A stretch of 64,000 nt of DNA from Amycolatopsis keratiniphila subsp. keratiniphila (lineage in GTDB: Bacteria > Actinomycetota > Actinomycetes > Mycobacteriales > Pseudonocardiaceae), in assembly GCF_001620365.2 (NCBI RefSeq), contig NZ_LQMT02000014.1, positions 95,478 to 159,477 of the forward strand, in the 5' to 3' direction. The stretch's first letter is position 1. Every line of letters begins with the position of its first letter. A model generated the notes under the pieces. That model saw only the letters and a list, made by a program, of their open reading frames with translations, was not told where the DNA came from and did no database searches. This document shows positions 31,373 through 41,452 of the stretch, piece by piece. Position numbers and translations under genes: made by a program.

Positions 31373-34300
31373 GTGACCCACCATGCCAGCTACAAGGGCA
31401 GCAAGGCCCCCGAAGGCCTGTACGACCCGGAGTTCGAACACGACGCCTGCGGTGTCGCGTTCGTCGCCGATCTCTCCGGTAAACGCGATCACGGCATCGT
31501 CGCCAAAGCGCTGATCGCGCTGCGGAACCTGGAACATCGCGGGGCCCGCGGCGCCGACCCGGAGACCGGCGACGGCGCCGGGATCCTCATCCAGGTCCCC
31601 GACGAGTTCTATCGCGAGGTCGTCGGCTTCGACCTTCCCGCGCCCGGCGCCTACGCCGTCGGCACGGCTTTCCTTCCGCAGGACGAAAACGCCCGCGGCC
31701 GCGCGATGACGACCATCGAGCGCGTCGCCGCCGAAGAGGGCATGCGCGTGCTCGGCTGGCGTGATCTGCCGGTCCACACCGAACACGTCGGCACCGGCGC
31801 GGCCGAGACCATGCCGTATTTCAGCCAGCTCTTCCTGGCGGGCAACGACGCGCTGGAGGGCCTGGAGCTGGAGCGCGCGGCCTTCGTGGTGCGCAAACGC
31901 GCCGAGCACGAACTCGTCGAGGACGACGTCTACTTCCCCAGCCTCTCCTCACGTACGATCGTCTACAAAGGAATGCTCACGGAGCCGCAGGTCGAGAAGT
32001 TCTTCGCCGACCTCACCGACGAGCGCGTCACCAGCGCCATCGGCCTGGTGCACTCCCGTTTCTCCACCAACACCTTCCCGTCGTGGCCGCTGGCGCACCC
32101 GTACCGGTACGTCGCCCACAACGGCGAGATCAACACGCTGCGCGGCAACCGGAACTGGATGGACGCGCGTGAGGCGCTGCTCGAATCCGACCTGATCCCC
32201 GGTGACCTCAAGCGGATCTACCCGATCATCACCCGTGGCGCGAGCGACTCGGCGTCCTTCGACGAGGTGCTGGAACTGCTCCACCTCGGCGGCCGCTCGC
32301 TGCCCCACGCGGTGCTGATGATGATCCCGGAGGCCTGGGAGAACCATCAGGAGATGGACCCCGCGCGCCGCGCGTTCTACGAGTTCCACTCGACGCTGAT
32401 GGAGCCGTGGGACGGCCCCGCGCTGGTCTCCTTCACCGACGGCACCCAGATCGGCGCGGTCCTCGACCGCAACGGCCTGCGCCCCGCCCGGTACTGGGTC
32501 ACCGAAGACGGCCTCGTCGTCCTCGCCAGCGAGGTCGGCGTGCTGGAGCTGGAGCAGTCCACGATCGTCCGCAAAGGACGGTTGGAGCCGGGCCGCATGT
32601 TCCTCGTGGACACGGCCGCCGGCCGGATCGTCGAGGACGAGGAGATCAAGAACGAGCTCGCCACCGAGCACCCGTACGACGAATGGGTCGAAGACGGGCT
32701 GCTCCCGCTCGACGGGCTTCCCGAGCGTGAGCGCGAGATCCCGCCGCACGCCGCGCTCGTGCGCCGTCAGCAGGCGTTCGGCTACACCGAGGAGGAGCTC
32801 GACGTCCTGCTCGAACCGATGGCCCGCACCGGCGCGGAGCCGATCGGTTCGATGGGCAACGACTCCCCCATCGCGTCGCTGTCCAGCCGTCCGCGGCTGC
32901 TCTTCGACTACTTCATCCAGCTCTTCGCCCAGGTGACCAACCCGCCGCTGGACGCGATCCGCGAGGAACTGGTCACCTCGCTGGGCACCCAGCTGGGCGC
33001 GGAGCCGAACCTGCTGCAGGCCGACGCGAAGTCGTGCCGCCGCATCGTGCTGCCGTTCCCGGTGCTGGACAACGACGAGTTCGCGAAGCTGGTGCACGTC
33101 AACGACGACGGCGACCTGCCGGAGTTCCAGGCGGTCACCGTGCAGGGCACCTACGACGTCCACGGGGGCGGCGAGGCGCTCGTGCGGCGGCTCGACGAGA
33201 TCCGCGCCGAGGTGTCCGCGGCCATCGCCGAGGGCGCGCGGCTGATCGTGCTGTCCGACCGCGGGATCGACGAAGACCACGCGGCCATCCCGTCGCTCCT
33301 GCTCACCGGCGCGGTGCACCACCACCTGGTGCGCGAGAAGACCCGCACGCAGGTCGGCCTCATCGTCGAGGCGGGTGACGCGCGCGAGGTGCACCACATC
33401 GCGTTGCTGATCGGCTACGGCGTCGCGGCGGTGAACCCGTATCTGGCGATGGCGACCGTCGAGGAGATGGCCGATCAGGGCCTGATCGCCGGTGCCACCG
33501 CCAAGCAGGCGACCGCGAACCTGATCAAGGCGCTGGGCAAGGGCGTCCGCAAGACGATGTCGAAGATGGGTGTGTCCACAGTGGCCTCCTACACCGGCGC
33601 GCAGATCTTCGAAGCGGTCGGGCTCGGCGACGAGGTCATCCAGAACTGCTTCACCGGCACCACGTCCCGGCTCGGCGGGATCGGCTTCGACACGATCGCG
33701 CTGGAGGTCGCCGAACGGCACCGCCGGGCGTTCCCGCGTGACGGGTTCCGCGCGAATCACCGCGAGCTGGAGACCGGCGCGGACTACCAGTGGCGCCGCG
33801 AGGGCGAGCCGCACCTGTTCAACCCGCAGACGGTGTTCAAGCTGCAGCACTCCACGCGTGCCGGGAAGTACGAGGTCTTCAAGGAGTACACGAAGGCCGT
33901 CGACGACCAGGCGCAGAAGCTGTACACGCTGCGCGGCCTGTTCGACTTCAAGATCGGCGAGCGGCCCGCGGTCCCGATCGAGGAGGTCGAGCCGGTCTCC
34001 GAGATCGTCAAGCGGTTCGCGACCGGCGCGATCTCCTACGGGTCGATCTCGGCGGAGATGCACGAAACCCTGGCCATCGCGATGAACCGGCTCGGCGGCA
34101 AGTCGAACACCGGTGAGGGCGGCGAGGATCCGGAACGGCTCTACGACCCCGAGCGCCGCAGCGCGGTCAAGCAGGTCGCGAGCGGCCGGTTCGGTGTCAC
34201 GAGCGAGTACCTGGTCAACGCCGACGACATCCAGATCAAGATGGCGCAGGGCGCGAAGCCCGGCGAGGGCGGCCAGCTGCCCGGCGCGAAGGTGTACCCG

Positions 34301-35911
34301 TGGATCGCGAAGACGCGGCACTCCACGGCGGGTGTCGGGCTGATCTCCCCGCCGCCGCACCACGACATCTACTCGATCGAGGATCTGGCGCAGCTGATCC
34401 ACGACCTCAAGAACGCCAACCCGGCCGCGCGTATCCACGTGAAGCTCGTGTCCGAGGTCGGTGTCGGCACGGTCGCGGCCGGTGTTTCCAAGGCACACGC
34501 GGACGTCGTGCTCATCTCCGGGCACGACGGCGGCACGGGCGCTTCGCCGCTGTCGTCGATCAAGCACGCGGGCGGCCCGTGGGAACTCGGGCTCGCCGAG
34601 ACGCAGCAGACGTTGCTGGCCAACCGGTTGCGTGACCGGATCGTCGTGCAGACCGACGGCCAGCTCAAGACCGGCCGCGACGTCGTCATCGCCGCGCTGC
34701 TCGGGGCCGAGGAGTTCGGTTTCGCGACGGCGCCGCTGGTGGTGTCCGGCTGCATCATGATGCGGGTGTGTCACCTCGACACCTGCCCGGTCGGCGTCGC
34801 GACGCAGAACCCGAAGCTGCGCGAGAAGTTCAGCGGCAAGGCGGAGTACGTGGTGAACTTCTTCGAGTTCATCGCCCAGGAGGTCCGGGAATACCTTGCG
34901 GAGCTGGGTTTCCGGTCCATCGCCGAGGCCGTCGGCCACGCGGAAATGCTGGACAAGCGCAAGGCGATCGATCACTGGAAGGCCGCCGGTCTCGACCTGA
35001 CGCCGATCTTCCACGTGCCCGACATGGCCCCCGCCGGCCTGCGTCACCAGCAGACCGTGCAGGACCACGGGCTGGAGAAGGCACTCGACAACACGCTGAT
35101 CCAGCTCGCCGAGGGCGCGCTGTCGTCCGGCGACAAGGTGCGGCTGGAACTGCCGGTGCGCAACGTGAACCGGACCGTCGGCACCATGCTCGGCCACGAG
35201 CTCACCAAGCGGTGGGGTGGCGAAGGCCTGCCGGACAACACGATCGACGTGACCTTCACCGGCACCGCCGGTCAGTCGTTCGGCGCGTTCGTGCCCAAGG
35301 GCATCACGCTGCGGCTCTACGGCGACGGCAACGACTACGTCGGCAAGGGCCTGTCCGGCGGGCGGCTGATCGTGCGGCCGCCGAAGGTGGCGCGGTACAA
35401 CGCGGAAGAGCACATCATCGCGGGCAACGTGATCGGTTACGGCGCGACCAGCGGCGAGATCTTCATCCGCGGCAAGGTCGGCGAGCGGTTCTGCGTGCGC
35501 AACTCGGGCGCGCTGGCCGTCGTCGAAGGCGTCGGCGACCACGGCTGCGAGTACATGACCGGTGGCCGGGTCGTCGTGCTCGGCGGCGTGGGCCGCAACT
35601 TCGCGGCCGGGATGTCGGGCGGCGTCGCCTACGTGCTGGACCTGCCCGCGCACCGGATCAACCCGGAGATGGTCGACATCGACCCGCTGGATTCGTCCGA
35701 TGTGGACTTCCTGCGCGAGGCGCTCGAAAAGCATTACAACGAAACGGAGTCCGCCGTCGCGCGTGCGCTGCTCGCCGACTGGGACGCCGCCGTCGACCGG
35801 TTCGGCAAGGTCATGCCGAAGGACTACAAGCGCGTGCTCGCGGCGCAGGCGAAGGCCGAGCGCGATGGGCGTGACGTGAACGAGGCGATCATGGAGGCCG
35901 CACATGGCTGA
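31373..35911 (+). CDS. gltB: Glutamate synthase (NADPH) large subunit
   Basis: A 1512-residue enzyme, the usual length for GltB. The N-terminal glutamine amidotransferase nucleophile is C26 (HDACGVAF), exposed after removal of a 25-residue propeptide. The central and FMN-binding synthase domains follow, with the [12 protein letters not shown] motif near residue 905. The 3Fe-4S ligands are C1127, C1133 and C1138 ([12 protein letters not shown]). The C-terminal GXGXG beta-helix domain occupies the last 250 residues. It transfers the amide of glutamine to 2-oxoglutarate, giving two glutamates, and with glutamine synthetase forms the main ammonia assimilation route. GTG start with GGGAGG upstream. 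It overlaps gltD by 8 bases. Confidence 0.97.
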   Translation: MTHHASYKGSKAPEGLYDPEFEHDACGVAFVADLSGKRDHGIVAKALIALRNLEHRGARGADPETGDGAGILIQVPDEFYREVVGFDLPAPGAYAVGTAFLPQDENARGRAMTTIERVAAEEGMRVLGWRDLPVHTEHVGTGAAETMPYFSQLFLAGNDALEGLELERAAFVVRKRAEHELVEDDVYFPSLSSRTIVYKGMLTEPQVEKFFADLTDERVTSAIGLVHSRFSTNTFPSWPLAHPYRYVAHNGEINTLRGNRNWMDAREALLESDLIPGDLKRIYPIITRGASDSASFDEVLELLHLGGRSLPHAVLMMIPEAWENHQEMDPARRAFYEFHSTLMEPWDGPALVSFTDGTQIGAVLDRNGLRPARYWVTEDGLVVLASEVGVLELEQSTIVRKGRLEPGRMFLVDTAAGRIVEDEEIKNELATEHPYDEWVEDGLLPLDGLPEREREIPPHAALVRRQQAFGYTEEELDVLLEPMARTGAEPIGSMGNDSPIASLSSRPRLLFDYFIQLFAQVTNPPLDAIREELVTSLGTQLGAEPNLLQADAKSCRRIVLPFPVLDNDEFAKLVHVNDDGDLPEFQAVTVQGTYDVHGGGEALVRRLDEIRAEVSAAIAEGARLIVLSDRGIDEDHAAIPSLLLTGAVHHHLVREKTRTQVGLIVEAGDAREVHHIALLIGYGVAAVNPYLAMATVEEMADQGLIAGATAKQATANLIKALGKGVRKTMSKMGVSTVASYTGAQIFEAVGLGDEVIQNCFTGTTSRLGGIGFDTIALEVAERHRRAFPRDGFRANHRELETGADYQWRREGEPHLFNPQTVFKLQHSTRAGKYEVFKEYTKAVDDQAQKLYTLRGLFDFKIGERPAVPIEEVEPVSEIVKRFATGAISYGSISAEMHETLAIAMNRLGGKSNTGEGGEDPERLYDPERRSAVKQVASGRFGVTSEYLVNADDIQIKMAQGAKPGEGGQLPGAKVYPWIAKTRHSTAGVGLISPPPHHDIYSIEDLAQLIHDLKNANPAARIHVKLVSEVGVGTVAAGVSKAHADVVLISGHDGGTGASPLSSIKHAGGPWELGLAETQQTLLANRLRDRIVVQTDGQLKTGRDVVIAALLGAEEFGFATAPLVVSGCIMMRVCHLDTCPVGVATQNPKLREKFSGKAEYVVNFFEFIAQEVREYLAELGFRSIAEAVGHAEMLDKRKAIDHWKAAGLDLTPIFHVPDMAPAGLRHQQTVQDHGLEKALDNTLIQLAEGALSSGDKVRLELPVRNVNRTVGTMLGHELTKRWGGEGLPDNTIDVTFTGTAGQSFGAFVPKGITLRLYGDGNDYVGKGLSGGRLIVRPPKVARYNAEEHIIAGNVIGYGATSGEIFIRGKVGERFCVRNSGALAVVEGVGDHGCEYMTGGRVVVLGGVGRNFAAGMSGGVAYVLDLPAHRINPEMVDIDPLDSSDVDFLREALEKHYNETESAVARALLADWDAAVDRFGKVMPKDYKRVLAAQAKAERDGRDVNEAIMEAAHG

Positions 35912-37355
35912 CCCCAAGGGCTTTCTGACCACCACTCGCGAGACGCCCAAGAGCCGTCCCGTCGACCTGCGCCTGATGGACTGGCGCGAGGTGTACGAGG
36001 ACTTCGCGACGTCGAAGCTGCAGAAGCAGGCCGGGCGCTGCATGGACTGCGGTATCCCGTTCTGTCACCAGGGCTGCCCGCTCGGGAACCTCATCCCCGA
36101 GTGGAACACGCTGACCTGGCGCGACGATTGGCGCGACGCGGCCGAGCGGCTGCACGCGACCAACAATTTCCCGGAGTTCACCGGGACCCTCTGCCCGGCG
36201 CCGTGCGAGACGGCGTGTGTGCTCGGGATCAACGACGATCCCGTCACCATCAAGCGGGTCGAGATCTCGATCATCGACCGAGCCTTCGAGGAAGGCTGGG
36301 TCACACCGCAGAAGCCGGTGGCGCTCACCGGCAAGAAGGTGGCGGTGGTCGGATCCGGCCCGTCGGGACTCGCCGCGGCGCAGCAGCTCACGCGCGCGGG
36401 CCACAGTGTCGTGGTCTTCGAGCGGGCCGACAAGATCGGCGGGCTGCTGCGCTACGGCATCCCCGAATTCAAGATGGAGAAGCACCGTCTCGACCGCCGT
36501 CTGGACCAGATGCGCGCCGAGGGCACGGAATTCCGGACCTCGGTGAACGTCGGTGTCGACCTCACCGTCGAGGAACTGAAGTCGTCGTACGACGCCGTCG
36601 TCCTCGCCGGCGGCGCGACCGCGTGGCGGGATCTGCCGATCCCCGGCCGCGAGCACGCCGGTATCCACCAGGCGATGGAGTTCCTGCCGCACGCCAACCG
36701 CGTCGCCGCCGGTGAGCTGGACGTCTCGCCGATCAGCGCCGAGGGCCTCGACGTCGTGGTCATCGGCGGCGGTGACACCGGCGCGGACTGCGTCGGGACG
36801 TCGCACCGCCAGGGCGCGAAGTCGGTGACGCAGCTGGAGATCATGCCGAAGCCGCCGCTTTCGCGGTCCGACGCGCATCCGTGGCCGACGTACCCGATGA
36901 TCTACCGCGTCTCGTCCGCACACGAGGAGGGTGGCGAACGGCTGTACTCGGTCAACACCCAGGAGTTCGTCGCGGACGCCGACGGCCGGGTGCGGGCGCT
37001 GAAGCTGGTCGAGGTGCGCAACGAGGGCGGCAAGTTCGTCCCCGTGGAAGGCACGGAACGCGAACTGCCCGCGCAGCTGGTGCTGCTCGCGATGGGCTTC
37101 GTCGGCCCGGAGCGGGAAGGCCTGCTGGAGTCGCTCGACGTCGAGCTGGACCCGCGGGGCAACGTCGCCCGCGACAAGGCGTTCAAGACCAGCGTCGACA
37201 ACGTGTTCGTGGCGGGTGACATGGGCCGCGGCCAGTCGCTCATCGTGTGGGCGATCGCCGAAGGCCGCTCCGCCGCGGCCGGGGTGGACGCGTTCCTCAC
37301 GGGACGGGACGTACTGCCCGCCCCGATCGCTCCGACCGACCGGCCGCTCACCTAG
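35904..37355 (+). CDS. gltD: Glutamate synthase (NADPH) small subunit
   Basis: A 483-residue flavoprotein. Two N-terminal cysteine groups for 4Fe-4S clusters are visible: [14 protein letters not shown] (C46, C49, C54, C58) and CPAPCETAC near residue 95. A FAD-binding motif ([15 protein letters not shown] near residue 150) and an NADPH-binding motif ([16 protein letters not shown] near residue 290) follow. It passes electrons from NADPH to the FMN of GltB. The start overlaps the end of gltB, so the subunits are made together. A perfect hairpin begins 9 bases after the stop. Confidence 0.97.
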   Translation: MADPKGFLTTTRETPKSRPVDLRLMDWREVYEDFATSKLQKQAGRCMDCGIPFCHQGCPLGNLIPEWNTLTWRDDWRDAAERLHATNNFPEFTGTLCPAPCETACVLGINDDPVTIKRVEISIIDRAFEEGWVTPQKPVALTGKKVAVVGSGPSGLAAAQQLTRAGHSVVVFERADKIGGLLRYGIPEFKMEKHRLDRRLDQMRAEGTEFRTSVNVGVDLTVEELKSSYDAVVLAGGATAWRDLPIPGREHAGIHQAMEFLPHANRVAAGELDVSPISAEGLDVVVIGGGDTGADCVGTSHRQGAKSVTQLEIMPKPPLSRSDAHPWPTYPMIYRVSSAHEEGGERLYSVNTQEFVADADGRVRALKLVEVRNEGGKFVPVEGTERELPAQLVLLAMGFVGPEREGLLESLDVELDPRGNVARDKAFKTSVDNVFVAGDMGRGQSLIVWAIAEGRSAAAGVDAFLTGRDVLPAPIAPTDRPLT

Positions 37356-37363
37356 GTCGTTTC

Positions 37364-37418
37364 GCGCGTGAAGGCCCCCTTCCCTCGGCTGAGCCGAGGG
37401 AAGGGGGCCTTCACGCGC
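37364..37418. terminator. 27-bp-arm perfect hairpin after gltD (family A)
   Basis: Perfect inverted repeat centred on base 37391 with the GTGAAGGCC signature and the core CCTCGGCTGAGCCGAGG, nearly identical to the hairpin at 2563-2619. It starts 9 bases beyond the gltD stop, as an intrinsic terminator would. Confidence 0.75.
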
Positions 37419-37443
37419 TCGGCGTCTGGTGCTGCGGCGTGAC

Positions 37444-37619
37444 CAAAGTCGTGACTCGCGTGATCAGGCGCGTATCTCGCGTGATCAGGCACGTAACTCG
37501 CGTGATTGAAGGCCGCACTCGATGTTCCGCCTCCCATCACGCGAGTTCCGCCTCCGATCACGCGAGTTCCGGCTTCGATCACGCGAGTTCCGGCCTTGAT
37601 CACGCGAGTGCGGCGCCGC
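37444..37619. repeat. Array of 10-bp cores at exact 21-bp period with dyad symmetry (copy 2)
   Basis: CTCGCGTGAT occurs at 37455, 37476 and 37497; its complement ATCACGCGAG occurs at 37536, 37557, 37578 and 37599. Every step is 21 bp. The three left and first three right copies pair exactly about one centre (start plus end always 75042), and the fourth right copy faces a degraded left copy at 37434-37443. The 11-base spacers are related on the right (TTCCGsCyTyG). Stems of 10 bp alternate with unpaired 11-base stretches if folded; as DNA, the cores sit on one helix face. Confidence 0.85.
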
Positions 37620-37634
37620 CTCCTCACGCCCCCG

Positions 37635-37700
37635 CCGCGTTTAGTCCTCTGGATGCGGTAGTTGCGCGTGCAACCACCGCAAGCAGAGGACTAAACGCGG
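37635..37700. repeat. Two-part large hairpin upstream of the DyP gene
   Basis: Outer arms CCGCGTTTAGTCCTCTG (17 bp) pair perfectly with 37684-37700. The inner arms TGCGGTAGTTGC pair with 37670-37681 with a single mismatch around the loop GCGT, on the same centre. It could terminate transcription, or insulate the DyP promoter from the gltBD side. Confidence 0.65.
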
Positions 37701-37877
37701 GGAGTGAGCGAGGCATTGGTTCTTTCGAGTGAAAGAACCGCCGGAAGAGTGTACTTGCGGGTGATGACAGCAAGGTTTCGGTATCGGTTGTATCAAGGGG
37801 TAAGTCCCGTACGGCGGCGGGGACCGGCAAGACCTGCCGGGGCCGCCGGACGGTTCCCAAGGAGGGGGTTCCTTGAC

Positions 37878-39290
37878 ATGTCCGTCGATCTGACCGTGCC
37901 GCTGGAATGGAAGACCGCCACCGGCGATGCCGCGAAAATGCTCGAAGAACTACAGCCGAACATCCTGAAAGCGCACGCCCGCGACCACTTTTCCGCGCTT
38001 TTCCTCCGTTTTTCGGAGCCAGGGAGCGCGATGAAGTTCCTCGCCTCGCTCGTCCCGCTGATGAAGTCCGCGAAGACCCATCTGGCCGAGGTCGAGCGCT
38101 TCAAGACCGAAGGCGTGAAAGGGACGCCCTACGTCGGCACCGGACTGACCGCGGCGGGCTACCGGTTCCTGAAAATCGAGGCACCGCAAGATGATTCCTT
38201 CCTCCTGGGCATGCGCGCGCAGGAGACCCGCGAGAAGCTGAACGACCCGCCCCGCTCCACGTTCGACAGCGGATACCACGACGAGATCCACGCCGTCGTC
38301 ATCATCGGCGACGGCGCCGACGCTCCGATGACCGCACGCCGGAACGCGGTTCTCGCGCTGATTCCATCGACCGTTTCCGTCGTCGCCGAGGAAACCGGAT
38401 TCGGCAGGGTGAACGCCAATGGCGACGGGATCGAGCATTTCGGCTACGTCGACGGCCGGAGCCAGCCGCTCTTCCTGGTCGAGGACATCCACGGGGAAAA
38501 GACGGGAACGGACGGGATCAGCGTCTGGGATCCGAGCGCCCCGCTGAACCAGGTGCTCGTTCCGGACCACGCGGCTCCCGATCCCGAAGTCCATTTCGGC
38601 AGTTACTTCGTTTTCCGCAAATTGGAACAGAACGTGCGGCGATTCAAGCTGTCGGAAGAGGCGCTGGCGGATCAATTGGGCCTCGTCGGCGAAGACCGGG
38701 AACGGGCGGGCGCGATGATCGTCGGCCGGTTCGAGGACGGCACGCCGCTGACCGCGCAACGGGAAGAGGGCGCGGAAAGCCCGGTACCGAACAATTTCGA
38801 CTACGGAAGCGACATCACCGGCGCCAAATGCCCCTTCCAGGCGCACATCCGGAAGACGAACCCGCGCGGCAGCGGCGGCGCGGAACCACCGCCCCAGGAA
38901 CGCCTGCACCTGATGGCCCGGCGGGGTGTGCCCTACGGCGAACGGGCCGACGATCCGAACGCCGATCTGCCGCCGTCCGCCCGGCCCAGCGGCGGGGTCG
39001 GCCTGCTGTTCATGGCGTTCAATTCGGCGCTGGGCGACCAGTTCGAGTTCACGCAGCAGAACTGGTCGAACAACCCGGGCTTCCCGATCCCGGCCGCCGG
39101 GGTCAAGCCGCCGGGCCTCGATCCGGTCATCGGCCAGGGCCCGCGCCCCGAATCCGTCTATACCGCGGAATGGGCGGGCACGCGGACGGCGACCGCGGAT
39201 CCGATCCCGCAGGCGGTGACGCTGAAGGGTGGCGACTACTTCTTCATGCCGTCACTCGCCTTCCTGCGCGGACTCGGCGGCAAGGGCTGA
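37878..39290 (+). CDS. DyP-type peroxidase
   Basis: A 470-residue haem peroxidase. The distal motif is GYVDG at residues 189-193 with D192 as the proton-shuttling aspartate. The probable haem ligand is H323 in FQAHIRKTNPR, with the distal R330. The length, longer than the 300-350 residue A and B classes, suits the C/D (large) class known for activity on dyes and lignin-like phenols. No signal peptide or Tat motif is seen, so it acts inside the cell or needs another export route. ATG 37878 follows GGAGGGGG by nine bases. No encapsulin gene is nearby. The gene stands alone between strong hairpins. Confidence 0.88.
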   Translation: MSVDLTVPLEWKTATGDAAKMLEELQPNILKAHARDHFSALFLRFSEPGSAMKFLASLVPLMKSAKTHLAEVERFKTEGVKGTPYVGTGLTAAGYRFLKIEAPQDDSFLLGMRAQETREKLNDPPRSTFDSGYHDEIHAVVIIGDGADAPMTARRNAVLALIPSTVSVVAEETGFGRVNANGDGIEHFGYVDGRSQPLFLVEDIHGEKTGTDGISVWDPSAPLNQVLVPDHAAPDPEVHFGSYFVFRKLEQNVRRFKLSEEALADQLGLVGEDRERAGAMIVGRFEDGTPLTAQREEGAESPVPNNFDYGSDITGAKCPFQAHIRKTNPRGSGGAEPPPQERLHLMARRGVPYGERADDPNADLPPSARPSGGVGLLFMAFNSALGDQFEFTQQNWSNNPGFPIPAAGVKPPGLDPVIGQGPRPESVYTAEWAGTRTATADPIPQAVTLKGGDYFFMPSLAFLRGLGGKG

Positions 39291-39297
39291 TCGCGTT

Positions 39298-39336
39298 ATC
39301 CGCTGAACGTCACCGGAACGGGCGTAAAGCGGATAT
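39298..39336. terminator. Hairpin after the DyP gene
   Basis: TATCCGCT and AGCGGATA, 8-bp perfect arms with a 23-base loop, starting 8 bases after the stop codon. Confidence 0.45.
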
Positions 39337-39399
39337 CAGTCCGGAGTCGGCGGCGATAGCCTGCGAAACGGGCCGGTCCTGGGCGTACCGGCCGCCGGG

Positions 39400-39434
39400 C
39401 GGGCGCCGGTCACACTGGGGGTGGCCGGCGCCCG
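39400..39434. terminator. Strong G+C hairpin between DyP and deoR-type genes
   Basis: CGGGCGCCGG and CCGGCGCCCG, 10-bp perfect arms with a 15-base loop. It sits in the middle of the 263-base gap and is probably the main terminator for the peroxidase gene. Confidence 0.55.
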
Positions 39435-39553
39435 TTCACTCCGCCCTTTCTTCCCGGCGCCCGTAATCCGCCGCTTCTCTCCGGCCGTATCGCGACGCGT
39501 AGTACTTTGTCCGGTGCGGTAAGCGACATCGCGCTTCGGGGAGGGAGCTGGTG

Positions 39554-40339
39554 ATGAATCGGCATGAACGGCTGACGGCTTTATTGGACATGGTGGGAGA
39601 GCGGGAAAAAGTCGACGTCGAGGTTTCGGCGGGCGAACTCGGTGTCTCCCCCGCGACGATCCGCCGGGACCTCGATCATCTGGCGGGCCGCAATCTCGTG
39701 GTCCGCACCCGCGGCGGCGCCGTCGCGAGCAATGTCGCCTACGACCTTCCGTTGCGGCACAAGGCCGCGCGCAACGCGCCGGAACAGCAACGGATCTCCG
39801 CCGCCGCGGCCAGGATGGTCGATCCGGGCATGGTGGTCGGGCTCAACGGCGGCATCACGAGCACCGAGGTCGGCCGCGCACTCGCGACCCGCCCGGACAT
39901 GAGTGAGCCGACCGGCGGGCCGTCGCTGACCGTGGTGACGAACGCGCTCAACATCGCCCACGAACTCGCCGTGCGGCCCAATATCAAGATCGTGGTGACC
40001 GGCGGGGTCGCGCGGCAGCAGTCGTTCGACCTGTCCGGTCCGCTTTCGCAGCTGTTCCTCGACCAGATCTCGCTGGATCTGGTGTTCCTCGGCGTCGACG
40101 CCTTCGACCCGGTGCACGGTGCGCAGGCGCACCACGAGGGCGACGCGAACACGAACCGGCTGATGGCGGCCCGCGCCCGGCAGGTCGTCGTCCTCGCCGA
40201 CAGCGGGAAGCTCGGCGGTCACGCCTTCGCGAAGATCTGCGCGACCGCCGACGTCGACGTGCTCGTCACCGACGGCCGCGCCGATCCCGCGCGGGTGCAC
40301 GCCTTCGAAGAGGAAGGCGTGCGGGTGGTCAAGGCTTGA
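39554..40339 (+). CDS. DeoR/GlpR family sugar-responsive repressor
   Basis: A 261-residue regulator. The N-terminal DeoR HTH (MNRHERLTALLDMVGEREKVDVEVSAGELGVSPATIRRDLDHLAGRNLVVRTRGGAV) occupies residues 1-58. The C-terminal domain is the ribose-phosphate isomerase-like sensor with VGLNGGITSTEVGRAL, VVTNALNIAHEL and VVTGGVARQQSFDLSGP. Such proteins bind phosphorylated sugars. It converges with a ROK sugar kinase gene, a natural partner that would make or use the sensed sugar phosphate. ATG 39554; a GTG directly before it is possible. Confidence 0.9.
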   Translation: MNRHERLTALLDMVGEREKVDVEVSAGELGVSPATIRRDLDHLAGRNLVVRTRGGAVASNVAYDLPLRHKAARNAPEQQRISAAAARMVDPGMVVGLNGGITSTEVGRALATRPDMSEPTGGPSLTVVTNALNIAHELAVRPNIKIVVTGGVARQQSFDLSGPLSQLFLDQISLDLVFLGVDAFDPVHGAQAHHEGDANTNRLMAARARQVVVLADSGKLGGHAFAKICATADVDVLVTDGRADPARVHAFEEEGVRVVKA

Positions 40340-40376
40340 GCCGATCGGCGAAGCGGGAGAGGATCCGCGATCAGAA

Positions 40377-40500
40377 CCGTACGCGTGAACCCGCCTCGGC
40401 CGAAGGCCCCGCTATCGCGGTGGCAGGACGCCCTGACCGCCATCCGCAGGTGGCTGACCAGGCAGCGTCCTGCCGACGTCGATCGCGGACGCGGGTTCAC
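40377..40500 (+). ncRNA. Structured about 124-nt element, copy 1 (candidate ncRNA or repeat)
   Basis: Terminal arms GTGAACCCGC (40385-40394) and GCGGGTTCAC (40491-40500) enclose a second stem GGCAGGACGC/GCGTCCTGCC and smaller inner stems. About 85 percent identical, by hand alignment, to 49375-49499. It begins 38 bases after the DeoR-type stop and ends just 2 bases before the convergent ROK kinase stop. Some differences between the copies keep pairing, which suggests a conserved fold. Transcription is not shown. Confidence 0.55.
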
Positions 40501-40502
40501 CA

Positions 40503-41408
40503 TCAGACACTGAGCCGGTCCAGCGCCAGCAGCGCCGCGCCGAGCCTGCCCGCCTCGTCGCCGAGGCGCGCGATCCGCAGTTCGGGCATCCGCTGGAACT
40601 GCAGGTTCGCCGCCAGCCAGGCCCGCACCGGCTCGAGGACGTAGTCGCCCGCGGTGAACAGACCGCCGCCGAGGACGACGACTTCCGGTGCGAGCAGGGT
40701 GACCAGGGTCTTGATGCCGTGGCCGAGCCCCTCGAGCGCGTCGTTGACCACGGAGATCGCGGCCTCGTCACCGTGGCGGGCGGCGTCGACCACCTGCTCG
40801 GCGCCTTCGGCGGGCCGCCCGGTGTGCTCGCTGTAGCGGCGGGCGATGGCCGAAGCGGAGGAGATCGCTTCGAGGCATCCGGTCGCGCCGCAACCGCACG
40901 GCAGCCGGTGGCCGACGTCGATATGCCCGATCTCGCCGCCTTGCCCGCCCGCGGCGTACAGCCGCCCGTCGAGCTGGAGCGCGGCCGCGATCCCGGTGCC
41001 GACCGGGATGAAGGCGGCGTCGGTGCAGCCCTTGCCCGCGCCGACACGGAATTCCGCGAGCCCGCCCGCGCGGACGTCGTGCCCGAACGCGAACGGCAGG
41101 CCGAGCCTGCTGTCGAGCAGCTCGCCGAACGGCACGTTCCGGAAGTCGAGGTTCGCCGAGAACCGGGCCACCCGCTCGACCTCGTCGACGATGCCGGGGA
41201 TGACCACGCCGACGGCGTCCGGCGTACCGGTCCCCGCCTGCTTGCCCAGCGTTTCCACGATCCGCGCGACCTGATCGGCGAGTGCCTCGCCGTCCGCCCC
41301 GCGCGCCGTCGGCTCGCGCAGGCTGGCGAGGTCCTTCAGGTCCGCGTCGTACAAGGCCGCCTTGATGGACGTTCCGCCGACATCGAGTGCCGCCACCGCA
41401 GGTGTCAT
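40503..41408 (-). CDS. ROK family sugar kinase (glucokinase-like)
   Basis: A 301-residue kinase. The phosphate-binding segment is LDVGGTSIK at residues 8-16, the catalytic aspartate is D111 in FGHDVRAG, and the ROK zinc site is H162 with C171, C173 and C178 (GHIDVGHRLPCGCGATGC). The ATP-contact segment FIPVGTGIAAAL is also present. The absence of an N-terminal HTH makes it a kinase and not a ROK repressor. Likely substrate: glucose or a related hexose. The DeoR-type regulator converges on it, with the structured 124-nt element in between. Confidence 0.9.
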   Translation of the reverse strand: MTPAVAALDVGGTSIKAALYDADLKDLASLREPTARGADGEALADQVARIVETLGKQAGTGTPDAVGVVIPGIVDEVERVARFSANLDFRNVPFGELLDSRLGLPFAFGHDVRAGGLAEFRVGAGKGCTDAAFIPVGTGIAAALQLDGRLYAAGGQGGEIGHIDVGHRLPCGCGATGCLEAISSASAIARRYSEHTGRPAEGAEQVVDAARHGDEAAISVVNDALEGLGHGIKTLVTLLAPEVVVLGGGLFTAGDYVLEPVRAWLAANLQFQRMPELRIARLGDEAGRLGAALLALDRLSV

Positions 41409-41452
41409 GGCTGGATTTTGGCATGCGCCCCGCCATGGACGGCAGGGCTCCG

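Larger units (their letters stand above)
37356..37877. other. 522-base repeat-rich gap between gltD and the DyP gene
   Basis: From left to right this gap contains the family A hairpin, the 21-bp-period array and the two-part hairpin, then about 170 bases that should hold the promoter of the peroxidase gene. The last part ends in GGAGGGGG, the ribosome binding site of that gene. An in-frame extension of the peroxidase reading frame upstream to 37704 is not favoured. No other gene is visible. Confidence 0.7.
39291..39553. other. 263-base gap between DyP and deoR-type genes
   Basis: Holds the two hairpins listed at 39298-39336 and 39400-39434 and then the presumed promoter of the deoR-type gene. 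GGGGAGGGAG just before 39551 is the ribosome binding site. No gene is visible. Confidence 0.55.

Noticed and set aside
31949..36043. Very long open frame antisense to gltB-gltD
   Set aside because: It is the mirror of conserved GltB/GltD coding sequence in DNA with strong G+C at third positions. It has no family similarity and no ribosome binding site.
37444..37619. CRISPR array
   Set aside because: The core is only 10 bp with 11-bp spacers, the copies face in two directions, the spacers are related to each other, and no cas gene is near.
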